Below are positions 23,627 to 35,794 of a stretch of DNA of 64,000 nucleotides, piece after piece (positions within the stretch are counted from its first letter, which is position 1; each line of letters begins with the position of its first letter). Position numbers and translations under genes: made by a program. The stretch covers positions 310,001 to 374,000 of the forward strand of contig NW_024881592.1 of assembly GCF_019059575.1 (NCBI RefSeq). Reading direction: 5' to 3'. The notes under the pieces are model-generated. The model had not been told where the DNA came from. It saw nothing but the letters and a program-made list of their open reading frames with translations, and did not search any database. This DNA is from Amphibalanus amphitrite. Its lineage: Eukaryota; Arthropoda; Thecostraca; Balanomorpha; Balanidae.

Positions 23627-23965
23627 CTAATCAGGGAACGGCCAGCAAACGGAGGAACTATTTCTGGATGACAGGCGAATAACCGCTCACGCAAGGAGCG
23701 GAGCTCCGCCCCGTCCAAACTGGCCAACAAAGCAGAGACAGAGGCAGCATCACATCTTCCATCAAAGAACTGGTTTCTGGCTTGGAAGATGAGCTCCATC
23801 TTTGCATCCGAGTCGGTGCTGTCAGGAATCAGCTGGTCTAATGGAGTGAGAGTAGTGAGACGACTAGCTATTGTATCAGAGCTGCCTGGTCTTCGTAGCA
23901 TTTGCACCGATTCTTCTCGATCGGACTCTGAATTCTGTCCCTCCTGCGTATTACTTGAGGCATTG
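23627..23965 (-). CDS. Candidate exon, unrecognised protein
   Basis: A long minus-strand frame with protein-like composition. It has an acidic, Ser/Gln-rich start (TQEGQNSESDREES), then MLRRPGSSDTIASRLTTLTP, and later an alternating hydrophobic/charged stretch (SALLASLDGAELRSLRERLF). An in-frame stop lies just upstream of the proposed acceptor (AG at 23966-23967, weak pyrimidine tract). A donor, TTAG followed by GTGCAA, ends it at 23627; without splicing the frame continues to a stop near 23530. The first in-frame Met gives a start near 23901. No domain is recognised; it could be a host exon or part of an old transposon protein. Confidence 0.35.
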
Positions 23966-24694
23966 CTATGTAGCTAAGTCTTTTGCAGAGTTTCGTTATC
24001 CATGCTTTGCAAACAGTGCCATAACAACACAGTTAATTAATCACCAAGCTGTTTTGCAAGTTCCAATACAGTTGAATCGCACGCGATTTCAGTGCAAAAA
24101 TCAAGAAAAGTGCCAACTTGTTCCCGTAAAATATTTTGAATATTGACCTAAAAAAAGAGTAATTTCCAGATAAAATAACAGCGAAATAAGTTTTCGCTTG
24201 CCAATAAAACTCACAGATATTGAAGCTCCATTATTAAAGGAACATTTTAGTATATGCCACTCTTTATAAAACTTCTTAGCCACGCAATACCAGCGCAAAA
24301 TAAAGAGACACTGAAAACACGACCAATCACTCCGATTTACCATAGGAAAATACATAGACAATGTATGTCTCAACTGCACCAAATATACAGACAGTTATAT
24401 ACCTACATGTGACGTCATGATTAGCCCGACCAATCAGAAGCAAGTTGTTTTCAGCCACAAATAATTAATTTCTGAACTAACTAGGCATTTTTTCAACAAA
24501 GTGATTTTAAATTAAATCATTAAAAATTCTGAGCTTTTTTATTTTACCAAAACATACAGAGCATGTAGATAGGTCCCAACCCTATTGCAAACTGCTTCTA
24601 GAATGACTTAGTTGCGCCATATTTGTAGTGAAGCGAGGTAAAGGAGACAGAGGATTCCTTTATAAGGGACATTTAAGAGACAAATAGGGGAAGA
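23966..24694. other. Unassigned AT-rich sequence
   Basis: No gene or complete element seen. The last 25 bp (acaaataggggaaga before TTAA) belong to an older repeat that also flanks the MITE at 18019. Confidence 0.5.
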
Positions 24695-24698
24695 TTAA

Positions 24699-25585
24699 CC
24701 CTATTAGTGGCAGGCTCCTGGCTACCCCCTATTAGTGGCAGGGGGGGGCTGTTTACGACCCCCCCTTGATATCTCGAGATCTAACGGGCCGATTTTCAAA
24801 ATTCAAACGGCATTCGATTTCGCTCAACGTGATCTACATTTCTAAAAAAATAAAAATTAAAAATGTCAATAGGGGGGGGGGGGGTAGAGGGGGGTAAAAA
24901 CGGGCAAATTGCAGATACATTTTAGACTGTTTATCACGGCCAGGTTTCTGAACCAATCTTAACGCAACTTTTGCCGATCGATAGAGAATGAACCAGGAAT
25001 TCACATGGATCCTAAAAATATGCATTTTCAAAAATCATAGGCGGATACAGATAATTGAGATTGGGGGTACACAAAAACTATAGTAAATAAGGTTTTTGTT
25101 GGTAGGTACTGTTTCTAAAAAGGGTGGTAATGGTCTTGTTATGTTACAATTTTCTTATGAGAGAACGACTACAATTGTATCGGTCATGCATAGGCGGTGT
25201 CAGGGCACCTATGTTGGGAGGTAAAACATAACCCCCCTTTTTGGACGCCTGGATCCGCCTATTATAGCAAAAACGTGTCAAAAGAGGATGCACAATAACT
25301 TTGTATATGTTATCACATGATACCTTTCATTCACTGCTCGTAAAACTGGTGCAGCATCGTGATCTTCGCCCAAATGACTCGCTTCACGAATAGGACCCCC
25401 AATTCCCAGTGCTCTGGAGCCGCCCCTGGTAAAGTTATGAACTTGAAATTTTCAGGGAATGTGCCCAATTTAGTTTTAGGAAAAGTCAGAAAATTTCAGC
25501 ATCGTAGCTTCAGCGGTTTCGGAGATATTCCCGAAAAACCTGAGGGGTGGATAAAAACAACCCCCCCCCCCTGCCACTAATAGGG
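24699..25585 (-). mobile_element. TTAA element D
   Basis: TTAA at 24695-24698 and 25586-25589; perfect 16-bp inverted ends CCCTATTAGTGGCAGG. The left end carries the terminal motif twice (24699 and about 24726). G-runs and C-runs mark both ends, and the right end contains the cgaaaaacct block (reverse of TTTTTCG). Next to the duplicated end is CAAACGGCATTCGAT, shared with elements C and F. The interior is more diverged and poorer in AGGTCA sites than B, C or E. It inserted into an older repeat whose flank reads TTAAGGGAACCCTAT. Confidence 0.8.
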
Positions 25586-25589
25586 TTAA

Positions 25590-27538
25590 GGGAACCCTAT
25601 ATGTAAACACAATGAATATGGCCACAAACGGCATTCTGTACCAGCGGCGGCGGCGGCTGACAGGCTGTCGTAACGACTTCGGTCGTGTTTTTTTTTTTTT
25701 TTTAGAGATTGGCAGCGTTTGTGGTGACGTTGGCCAAGTGTGGGTGATGTGCAGCGATAGAGTGGATGTTTGTTCACCTTTGATGGCATTTTGCCGTTCA
25801 AATGCGTTCAAATGCGCAGTTGTTGGGAAATCTCCTGGGCGGGGGATCGCTAGCAAGAATTTCTTTTGATGTGTGCAGCGCGCGGATCGAATCCGCGGAC
25901 CGTCAAGACATTCGTTCATGGAGACACCTGGGGGGTCTTCTGGACAACGGCACGGTCTTAAAAACTTCCAATGTTATCTCAAAGAAGGTCGCTGTATCGA
26001 TGTTGAGATTGATTGAGATAGTCGGCATACTGAACCTTGGCTTTCTGGAAATTTCGGCATTTAATGTCTCCGTGTCAATAGCATTTCCTGGAAATTGAGA
26101 CTAGCCGGATACCTCGGAGTAAACCAATCACCGAATGTTCTAAAAAACTGTTTCTGAGTGTGATTGCTTCGTCTGCACTTGAGTTTCTTTTTCTTGTTTC
26201 TTGATTTGTTGTTATCTTGACTGGTTAGTCGCTTACGGAACTTCTACTGATCATTGGGTAATGGGTATTCTGTTGTTCTGAATTTCTCTGAAACGTCTCT
26301 TTCTTGTTTCTGTTTGTCGCTGCCGACAATCTTTGATCACCTGTCGGAGAGAGAAGTATGTACCATCTTGTGTACCCCTACCCCCTTCCCTCCCATGGAC
26401 TCGCCTGAACAAGCTAGGGAGCTTCGCGGTGGGTGTCAGCCCCGCCCTTGGTGGTGTAGTCACCGTTCCCGTGAAGCATGACGCTGCGCAGCCTGCAAGC
26501 GCTTGTTATCCGTGATCAGGCTGCAGCTAACTGTGAGGTGACCGTACAACACTATCTATAATAGATCCTATTAGATGCTGCAGAAGCCTTCCCGGTAGAG
26601 AATCGAACCAATCTACTGATATAATCAGTCGGATGTATGCATTTATGGTGTGCTAGAAAATTGTTTGTATCGTTATGGTGCATAAATAATTACGTAATCC
26701 TCTTTTTAGATATCCAGCATGTGGTTTTCTTTTCGGAATGCTAGTTGCTAGTTGCTACTCAACAAACCGAAATGATGGAGGATTGTGTATGGATAAGTGT
26801 TTGTAAATCATAACTCATCTTGTCACCCACGGCAATATTGCTGCTTCTAAACCACCACTGGCGCTGACCTTAACCGACCAAACGTCGGCTTAACCGACCA
26901 ATTGAGTCATGACCAATGTGCTGTAAATCTGACCAGCCAGATGGTCACTGGTCGTGATAATAAATTGCCGCCACATTGTTGCCAATTGAGCCTGTCTCGT
27001 TCTGTGACCGATGTCGGCGACTGCAGTTCATTTCCGTCAATTTGTCTCGGATGCAGTTCCAACTCACTTGACTGATAAAACATAATGCTGCTGAGGTCGT
27101 TTTGAAGCCTGTGAAGGTAGAGTCATTGGTCTCAGAGCCCACTGCGCAGTATGTGGCACTGATCAATGAGTTGGGATGTTGCTACGGTAGCCTCAAAACG
27201 TTTGTTCCTCTAAGTTATCAAAGCAATGTTTACGTGATTGACCTTTGCAAGTGCGGAACTGCATGTGCATAGATACTGGACAGTTATCAGTGCATCCATT
27301 GCTTTTGCTTTGCCTCGCTTGGCATACAAACTGAAGTTGTAGAAGATCTGGGGAAAACGTAAGAGCGTAGTGCAAGATCTGTTCCAATACTACAAAAATG
27401 ATATGCAGATCCTATAAACATGACTCGGCACTGAGCGTTTTCTTACATCTCAGGGTAAGTCTTTCTACTATCCATATCACGCGCGTTGTGTGGTTGCGTT
27501 GATAACTCAGGGAGCTTACAAAGTGACCTTATAGGACC
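25590..27538. other. Unassigned sequence
   Basis: No gene supported. The first 25 bp continue the older repeat split by element D. A CAG-G-GTAAGT motif with a pyrimidine-rich lead (ttttcttacatctcag) at about 27440-27460 resembles a recursive splice site but has one extra G. Confidence 0.45.
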
Positions 27539-28720
27539 GTGCACGATGTCTGCCAAATCTTCTTACGGGCTGTATCTCTGCCGCGATGCTGTCCGCCCTC
27601 CGCCACGGCGCTTTTTGCGCCCTTTGAGCCACCTCGCAGTCCAATCGGCCTAATTAGAGTAAGATGCCGGGTCATCAGAGTCTGTGCCCGTGCACCATTC
27701 GGCCGCTTTGTGCACGAGCGTACCGGGCGGGTTTTTGTGGTCGCGCGGGGTATACGAAGCTGTCGAGCCGGCTCGAATGCATTCGCCGTCTATGACGACC
27801 GCTGGACGGGTGTCACGGCGACTGGCGAGGGAGGAATGTGCGGAGGGAGCAGCCGTCCCCGTCACAGCCGTCACAGGGGCGTCACAGGCGGCACAGGGGC
27901 GTCGCAGGCGGCACGGGATGGCGCCGATGGAGCCGCGGCTCGGGCACCATTTTTGCCGCGGCTGACAGCGGGTGAATGCGGAGCGCGTGCTGCACTGGCG
28001 GCGCCGTGGTGTGCGGTGGTCTGCGCTCCTTTCAGGAAGAGGTGCCGCCTCTCACGGCGGTCTCAGGAAGAGACACCACCTCTCACAGCCCGCTGGCAGT
28101 CCATGTGGCGGTTAACCGTGAACGGTACCGGTCCTGGGTGCGGGAAAACCCGCCACTGCCTCGTGGCAAATGGGCCACCCGAAAAAGGTCGACAAGGAAA
28201 GTTTTTCTCGCTGAAGGAAATGGATGAGTATGAGTAATGTCACACGGTGAAAAATGTGACAGAAATATATGTGCCGTCCCTGTAGCTGTGATCGCAGCCT
28301 CGAACGAGGACTCAAGACCACGTGTTTCTGCGCTAACACGACTTCCTGTGCGACCTTGTTGAGCAGCGACGGGGTTGTCTGACCCCTTGCTCGTTCAGTT
28401 TCGTCGCGTTGAAGACACTGTCTCCCTCGGTTATCAGTGTGATCAGCGCTTGTTTCGTGTCGTGATTCGTCCTGTGCGGTTCCCACTACCACCTTGTCAA
28501 GGTGCTGCCGCGCCTGCAGCCTGACAGTTATCCGAACTGGTTTGACTGGCGACATCGCCTGTCTTCAGGGAGCGGGAGGGCTTGGCACAGAGTAAACGCC
28601 GCTCAGGCGTCACATTTGCCGCCGACGCCTCCGTGCAACATCTCGTTACTCCAGTATCACTCGTCACTCTAAAGCCATGTGGGCTACAGGGAAGGCTCAT
28701 ACAGTCTGGGCGATGAAGCA
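27539..28720. other. GC-rich island, no convincing gene
   Basis: GC- and CpG-rich block. The longest open frame (27539-28237, plus) runs 232 codons but is Arg/Gly/Ala-rich without any domain, and competing frames are open on both strands. Short GGCGTCACAGG-type direct repeats occur at 27860-27915. A 5' untranslated or promoter region is possible but unproven. Confidence 0.45.
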
Positions 28721-29290
28721 TCAGCCATAGCCGGCCCTTCCGGGTCTACATACATTGCTCGTAGTGAGGTCATCTCCCTGATTAGATACATTGTGGGTGG
28801 GGCCGATTGACCAAAAGATCATTACTTAAATTTGACTCCTTAGTCAATCAATTGCACTATTAAAGCCAACCGTCCAAGGCTTAAGTAGACATCAAAAGTG
28901 CATGGCAAGGGCAAGCAAACAGCACGAGTCGTTATCTGAGACAATAAAGGTTGATGATAGAATAAATATTTGCCTTCACTTCTCAGCCCTCTGTCAGCTT
29001 CACGTCATGCGATGCATCGACTGAAATAACTAGGAATAATAAATTTACCACATGTAACTAATGAAAAATGCATCGGCAACACAACGTGCTTGTCGAACTA
29101 CTGCTTTTTTTTACGTTTTGGATGTTTGGTATGATAAATGCGAATCAAATTGTCCTTATCTGTCATTTGGTTGGTCAAATGACATCATCTTGACACAGTT
29201 GATGAGTTCACCTGTGTTTAATTGATTCATTTTATTCATTTTGGCTTGTCTTACCTCCCTGTGAAGTTACAAGGAAGTTGCAGTTTAAAG
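28721..29290. other. Unassigned AT-rich sequence
   Basis: Frequent stops in all frames, no repeat or splice signal of note. Confidence 0.5.
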
Positions 29291-29294
29291 TTAA

Positions 29295-29761
29295 AGGGAC
29301 ACTCCCACCTTAACATTAGTTTTGAGTTGAGATAGCCAAATTGGTGGCCATGGCCTGCAAATACCGGTTTGGGCACTTACAACATCGACAAATGCTTTAA
29401 TTCGGAGATATGGAATTTCAAACTTGCAGTTTTCGGATTCTAACGGGCTAGTGCATTGGTATGCCCCCTTAGAATTTGTGACGTCAGCGGAGATCTAACG
29501 ATTTTTAAATCTTTTACTAAAACGTTTGGTAGCACGCGGTGGTATATGCTGCTTTGCGCGCAACAAATGCCGCACTTTCAAATAAAGTCGCTAGGAACAG
29601 CGGAGATCCCAAAAAGTAAACAAAAGTAAAAGTCTAATATCTTGAAAACCGGTGAATATTTTTCGATGAAATTTGGTAGATATTCGTTGTCGCTCTTTCT
29701 GAACCGAGCGACATCACTTTCGTGCCAATTCATTAACTTTTTTGAAGGTGGGAGGGTCCCT
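29295..29761. mobile_element. Short TTAA MITE, family M, copy 2
   Basis: TTAA at 29291-29294 and 29762-29765 flanks a 467-bp element. Ends are AGGGACACTCCCACCTT and, reverse-complemented, AGGGACCCTCCCACCTT. It shares the terminal motif and TTTGAGTTGAGATAGCC with the copy at 18019 but its interior has diverged, so this copy is older or from a sister subfamily. Confidence 0.8.
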
Positions 29762-29919
29762 TTAATGAAAATGCCCAGGCAGAGAGCTTTAAAATTATCT
29801 CAACAGCAATACCTATAACTTAATATCACCATTCTGAACAGTAAGCTAGCTTTCAGCAAAGTGATCTTTCTTAAGGCTGTCCTTTATTTGGTAATTTGTT
29901 CTTGACCTAGATGAGATGG

Positions 29920-30242
29920 ACTACTGCGTCGTGCGTGGGCGTCAGGTCACCGATCCATTAGCATCGCTGTTCATTTGTTCTGTGCGTCTTCTGCCCTCGT
30001 CAGTAGACGGCGGCATCCCTGGACAATCGCTCCAGCGATCCTGCGCTGTCCACAGGGAGAGCGCTCGACAACGGCAGCGGCAGGATGCTTCCGGCGACCG
30101 CGTGGGCGGAGGTGGGAGAGGGGCGAGACTGACGCGTCTCCAGCCTCCATTACTGTTGAGCCAATTGCTCGCTGGCGCCGCGGGAATCGTGGCTGTTCTC
30201 CAACTCACCGCCCATGGACAACTTGGCGCCGCACACAGATCA

Positions 30243-30274
<32 letters not shown>

Positions 30275-30530
30275 CCCACCCCCACGCTGTCCGAGGCTGC
30301 GGGCTCGTTGCGGGGCGCTGCCCCTCGGCACTGAAGGGAACAGTCTGCACGCACGAACGCCCAAGTGCGTGCCAATGTGCGTGTCGGTGGCCACTACTGC
30401 CGGTATTTGCCGACGATGAGAGTCTCGAGATCGCATTTCTGGCGCGGGGAGAAGGGACTCTTACAGGGCACTTGTGCGGCCGTCAGCGTGCACGAAGAAT
30501 GAGGTCGTAGCCGTACGGCTGCAAACGGTA
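29920..30530. other. GC-rich island with (GCC)n tract
   Basis: A (GCC)n/(CCG)n run spans 30240-30280 in a CpG-rich block. Depending on frame it gives poly-Pro, poly-Ala or poly-Arg on plus and poly-Gly on minus. None of the flanking sequence is protein-like enough to choose a frame. Confidence 0.55.
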
Positions 30531-31086
30531 GCGCCCTAGACCGCACTCCGTCTTACGTATGGATCATCGTTCTTTGTGTGGTGGGACTGCAGTGTTTCGA
30601 AATTTTACCTTTATTTTGACAGAACAAGAATATGTTTCACAGACATCTCCTGCATTATTGAGAAGTAACTTGTCTGGCAAGCCTAAAAAAGAGTGGAGCT
30701 TATGATAAGAGAGAAATTATCGAGTCTTTGTGCTCTCTTTCTCTCCCTCTTTCTCTCTTCTCTTTCTCCATTTTCGTCCTTTTCCCTCTCCTTTAGCATT
30801 TACCTACTTTTAGCCCCGACCTAAAGGCCCAGTTTTGATCCTTCAGGGCAGTCCCTGTTACGACACAGCTGAGCAGATATCTCTATCGTCTCTAGGTCAT
30901 CTGCGCAGTGGGCACAGTGCATAGTGCATAGTGCACAAGTTAACCGTGTACTGCAGATTCCCGGTCAGCTGATTGGGTTCGTCAGCTGATATTGTCAGAT
31001 ATCAGCAGATATTGGCGGCTATCGGCGTCACCTCATATACCGTCCGGCGCCGGCGGGGGCGGTGTGTGTGTGGGGGGGGGGGAGGG
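30531..31086. other. Unassigned; solo MITE end and pyrimidine tract
   Basis: 30669-30695 (gtctggcaagcctaaaaaag) matches the terminal repeat of the MITE at 48335 but has no partner. 30720-30796 is a long C/T tract ending in CTTTAG, which looks like a splice acceptor but is not followed by a clear exon. Confidence 0.45.
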
Positions 31087-31094
31087 ACTGGGAC

Positions 31095-31488
31095 TAGAGG
31101 TGGCAAAAGATGAAAATTTTGGGAACCAGACTCGAACCAGACCCGGCTGCACATTTCTGGAACCAGTCGGACCCGGTCTTAGTTGGAATCGGAACCAGTT
31201 GGACCCGTTCCCCTAAAGTCAATTAATACAAACTACTTGCAGGTATCATTAGTTGCATCATGTAAAACTGCCTATTTCCCACTGGGAATACTCATGAGCT
31301 ACTGTGTGCAAAGAAACATTCACTTCATTCACTTTATATTTTGCAATAATGTGTAGTGTGCAAGATGTATAGTTTATGGTAGGACCCGGTTGGACCCGTC
31401 AGAAAATTTCCAGGAACCGGTCTGGACCCATATGGGTCCAGACTGGTTCTTTGGACCGGGTCCTCGGGTCCACATTTTGCCACCTCTA
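31095..31488. mobile_element. hAT-type MITE with intact 8-bp target duplication
   Basis: A 394-bp element with perfect 14-bp inverted ends TAGAGGTGGCAAAA, flanked by the same 8-bp word, ACTGGGAC, at 31087-31094 and 31489-31496. An 8-bp duplication with ends of this kind is diagnostic of the hAT superfamily. Subterminal regions are rich in GGACCCG/GGAACCAG words. No coding capacity. Confidence 0.92.
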
Positions 31489-31496
31489 ACTGGGAC

Positions 31497-33365
31497 ACAC
31501 GGATACCCAGGGTGATAACTCAGGGCCGCAGCGCGTGCCACTCCGCTAGCAGAGATAGCCACTAGGTGGCCTTTTCAGGTGGGCTGATTACTTGCTGCGT
31601 CATATATCTCGAGCGGTAGGAGGGAAGAGCGACCGAAAATGCTTATCTCATTTCTTTCCTCATGGAGGCCTTAGGCAAGCAGTTACAATCCTTTTTTATC
31701 GATCATATGCTAGGTTATGTTTTCCAAATAACGGCAGCTAAGATATATACACGCGGTGCAGCATAATCTTGATCAATCACAATCTATTTGCAATCTATTT
31801 ACACAATCTATTTATGTTGAGAAAATATGACATAGCAATCATGGCTGGACACCGGACAAAAGACGCCCTAATTGTGGCAATCGAGGATAGGCAATGGTGC
31901 ATGAAAACGTGACTCAAATTATTTCCGCTTGCAGTTTAGTGGCCATATTTAGTAGGTGTCTGCACCTAGTGCCTGTCTTTCCATTGGATAGATAAGCCTT
32001 ATACCAAGACATAACGAGCCTACTGAATAATTTATCTAAACATATGAGCTAACGAAAATGATGAGAGAAGACTGCACGAGCGGACGGGGGGTGAATGCAA
32101 ATGCATCATTTTTAATAATCATGCATTTGAGCGCCGATTATGTCGACGAGCTATAAACGTTACAGCTCGATTCACATGGTCGGTAGCTGTGCTGCACGGG
32201 CCCGGCGCCGCCAGATTAGGGTAATAGTATGCGATGGGGAGGTGGGCGCACCACCCTGACGCTGAGTACGGAACCGTGTCCGTCAGACGGACCGTACCCG
32301 CCGCCCCCGAGTATCTGACCGACGGCGGCACTGTCTGAGAGAGCGACATGAACCCACCCATCCTCCTATTCATTGCGCTCTCATAAAGCGGTGAGCCAGT
32401 GGCAACCATGGCGAAATCGGTTTTGGTCGTTTAAAGTAAATGATACTGCCCAGCGAGCATCAGATATCATATTTGGGTCAATTACGGTTGGGTTTATTAA
32501 CTTTGGTATAGCTTTTCATGGTGATGTGCCTTCAAACTGTTTTGACATTTTGACAATGGATGCATTTGTATACTTATAGAAAACAGGAAATTTTGAAAAA
32601 AATCGTTGCTTCTTGATGAACGCTATTTTACGACGCCATTAACAAACTCTTGCACCTAGAGGTCTGTCAACTCCTTTAATTGTGTTGCGCTCATTTGTGT
32701 TCCTTGAAGGCGTTATACCACTCATTTTCTGAGCAAAGAAGAGCAGGTGCTCGACGACATACGTGGGCGGTGGCAATGAATTTCTATTGCCCCTGGGGTG
32801 CATCGTCAGGGCGCGAGACTGTGGCAATCCACCCAGTGATAAAAACAGATCGACATCCTCTATAGGTCGCTTCGCTGTGCTGCAGCTAATACACGATTAC
32901 GAACAGTTTTTAGCTTCGACACGCATCGCTGTTTATTGTGAGACATACATTGGGTATGCAGTAAAGCACTTATCAACTTATAAGCTACATAGTCGGCGGA
33001 ACGGGGAGGGCACCGGGGCACCGTGCCCCCTTTGATTTTTGCATTTTAACATTAGCCCTATGGGCGTTGCATGGAAAGAATGCGACCAAAAGTCGGCAGT
33101 GCCCCCCTCCCTCCCCCCACACTTAATTGAAGGTGTTACGCCGCTGCTGATAAGCTAGTGTCAATGTTAAGACTCCTGGACGACATTCCGTCTGCGTTTT
33201 GTATAGTCACGACCAGACAATGCACTGCAAAATCACATGTCTGGCTAAGTCGTTGTCTTTATAAGGTGTGTTATCTCGGAAGTAACCAGTGGTGCAAGTT
33301 GCTGTCATGGGGTGGACTGAGATTCATGTGCATGGACCATGAACCGTTGACATTTTAAAATGCAG
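31497..33365. other. Unassigned sequence
   Basis: No gene supported. A short open minus-strand frame at 32119-32409 has no domain. The rest is AT-rich with scattered stops. Confidence 0.5.
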
Positions 33366-33370
33366 GGCAG

Positions 33371-33475
33371 GGGAACTCTTCAAGCACGATGAGCGCCCTG
33401 AGCCCTGGGGGCGTCGAGGTGCCTGAGGTGTACGCGTCTCGCCGATCCGGTGTGCGTTACGGAAACATTGGTCAG
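33371..33475 (+). CDS. Candidate coding exon, unrecognised protein
   Basis: After two nested AG acceptors (ttaaaatgcag at 33365 and gggcag at 33370) the frame reads GNSSSTM, then SALSPGGVEVPEVYASRRSG, then VRYGNIGQ, ending at 33475 before GTGCTA, a weak donor. Codon use is G/C-rich at third positions, like the cystine-knot gene, and the composition is protein-like. If unspliced the frame runs on to a stop at about 33550. ATG at 33389 could be a start. No domain recognised. Confidence 0.35.
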
Positions 33476-35794
33476 GTGCTATGTTGTGTGCCTAACGATC
33501 ATCCAAGAGGCGATGTTGGCAAACGCAAATCCTACTTCATGCTGCTTTAACAATGTAAATGTGCGCCAGCAGTGCATGTGTCTCGAAGTTTGAGGAAAAG
33601 CCTCTACATCAGGAACGTTTTTATGCGTTAATGCTACCAGTTACCACGGATTGCAGTTTAAGTGGTGCGCCAAGTGCCTAAAACATCGACGTTGCGTCTC
33701 AATACTTCCCCAAGAGGTTTAACGATCCATGCAACCAGACAAAACACCTGTCGTTAGCGTGGCTCAATGCTGCTAGGCAGACTGAGAGTAAAAAGAGACG
33801 AAGGAACAACTTCAAAGCCGTAAAAAGATCCTGCACTGGGCGTCCACGCACATCTGACTGCTGTTGCGATGCGTATCATCCATGTTTGGTTGCATTGTCG
33901 TGCGTTGTGAACAAGGTTTTGTTCCAGATGACATCAGATTTAGTTACAGATGAGTGGACCTGTTACAAGCTGCCTGAACTTCGGTTACCAGGCAGTGGAC
34001 TGAGAGCGGAAACGCATTAATCTAAATGCCTGTCAGGTGTCGCATTAGCTGCAACGTTTCTTCACTGGCTGATATTAGCGGCAGTGGAATAATATTCCCG
34101 TTTTGACGCTGTTTTGTAAATATCAACCGTCCCACACATCTCTTGTCACACGGAGACTCATGAGGCGGTTGTGCCGGTGAGAGTCCTTGGCTTTCATTTT
34201 CATTGGACTCTATTGAAGATCACGTTTTTTGGTTGGGCTTCTCAAGTAGTCGCCTTCTTCTCTTCTTTTTCTTACGCCAGACCTTCGAACATCTTGGCCA
34301 CCATGAAACATCAACAGGTTCCAAACAAAAACCATTGAATCCGCCTCTTGGAGCTGCCACCATCCTGTCCGTTCCATTGCCTGCCCTGAACAGTGATGGT
34401 AGTCCCTCTGAATCCGTCACAGTCTCTCGCACAGTAGCCGGTGAGACGGCGCGTCCGCGGGGTGGGCCGCTGAAAAGGCGGCCGGACCGCGCCGCGATTG
34501 TATCTGTCGCGCCACTGTCGGGCGACACGGCCGCCGCCGCTGACCGAGTGGCTCGATATGTCCGCGTCACCGACGACAGGCCGGCCGCGATGCGACGATA
34601 GGACCATCGCCGCCACCGCAGCGGCCGCCACCAGTCGGCAGCGCCCCTCAAAAGCCGCCGATTGGAGATGGCCGCCCGCCGCTGCTTCGTCCAGGGCCTC
34701 CTGCCTAGCGTGGCGCGGCTGGGTGGCCCGGAGGCCGTTAGTGTGGAGAGAAGAACACCGAAGTGTCGTGAGGCGCTCGCTCTCGATGCCCGGGGCGCTG
34801 CTGATGGTCGCGATGCTCGGAGATCGGAGGTGGTCAGGTGCGCGGTGGCCACCCGGCGCGGCGAAGCGTGCTGTCAACGGCGCGCCCCCATCGACAGGTG
34901 TGTGGGCTGAGACGGCAGGTCAGATGGCGGGTCTGTTTCCAGCGACCGGCGCTGCCCGCGCATGTGGATGTCCGCCCACTGAGCTGTCACTGACCGTGCT
35001 ATTGACCTTTGCTGAATGAGCTGTTATTGACTCCTCATTGAGGCTAGTGTTGGTGTTGAAGTACATGAAAAGCTTCGGACGGCTAGAACAGTACTCGACA
35101 AGTCCAGCATTCTTGATAGTATCAGACGTCTTGTTACCGCCTTGCAGGGGGATGTCGTCCCGGTTCTCCCCATATATTATTCGCCAATCAGCTTAACACT
35201 ACCAGTGACGTCACTGGTGGATCGCCAATCGGGGGCCGCCCGGCCGGCCGGGCCCGTAGAAGGCCAAACGCAGACGTATTCTGAAAAGCGTAAGCCGTAT
35301 AGATACAGTTGTGGATGGAGTTTTGCTGTGATTCGGCTCTCCAAGAGTGCGTCAGCGGACCAGGACCAGGATAAAGGTCATAGTGAACCGGCATCTGATA
35401 AAATCCGCTCACGGCTTAGCAGCCGACTTCGACCCTTCGCCCTCGTAAAACACAAGAGCTTGCCGGCCATCAATCCACCCGCGTCTCATCTGCTTACTGC
35501 CTATATCGACCAGTTACTGCAGCCGTTTTGGAGCGGCTCACGGCCGATAACATGCCGGGCGTGCGCTAGTCGCCGGTGCTAAGCGCTAACCATTGAGTAC
35601 GCGTGGCCGACTGCCGCCCCGATGGTGCTGGCCCCCAGCACCGACACCGGCGCGGCGCTGCTGACCCATGGGGGGGGGGGGCTGCTAATTAGTTGAGCCG
35701 GAATTAGGATAGAAGCCGGTATGGGATTGGGATAGAAACTCAGCGATACTAAGGGATTGTGCTGTGCCTTCGGTTGGCCCCCAAAAATCACCGG
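33476..35794. other. Unassigned; GC-rich island at 34.4-35.0 kb
   Basis: 33.5-34.2 kb has no signal. 34430-35010 is GC- and CpG-rich with long overlapping frames on both strands (up to 210 codons), all Arg/Ala/Pro-biased and judged compositional. 35.14-35.58 kb holds a moderately long plus-strand frame without recognisable domain. Confidence 0.45.

Noticed and set aside
26590..26640. B-box-like GGTTCGATTCTC on the minus strand, possible tRNA
   Set aside because: No A box at the right distance and no cloverleaf pairing.
27440..27460. Recursive-splice-like site, pyrimidine tract followed by CAGGGTAAGT
   Set aside because: An extra G separates CAG from GTAAGT, so it is not the exact zero-length motif, and no host gene is known here.
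27539..28237. 232-codon plus-strand frame, the longest in the window
   Set aside because: Arg/Gly/Ala-biased GC-rich sequence with competing open frames on both strands and no recognisable domain.
29916..30436. Frames with poly-Pro, poly-Ala or poly-Gly near 30.25 kb
   Set aside because: Produced by the (GCC)n repeat; the flanks are not protein-like in any frame.
34220..35019. Overlapping frames of 130-210 codons on both strands
   Set aside because: CpG-rich composition removes stop codons; sequences are Arg/Ala/Pro-rich, with no splice sites or motifs to prefer one.
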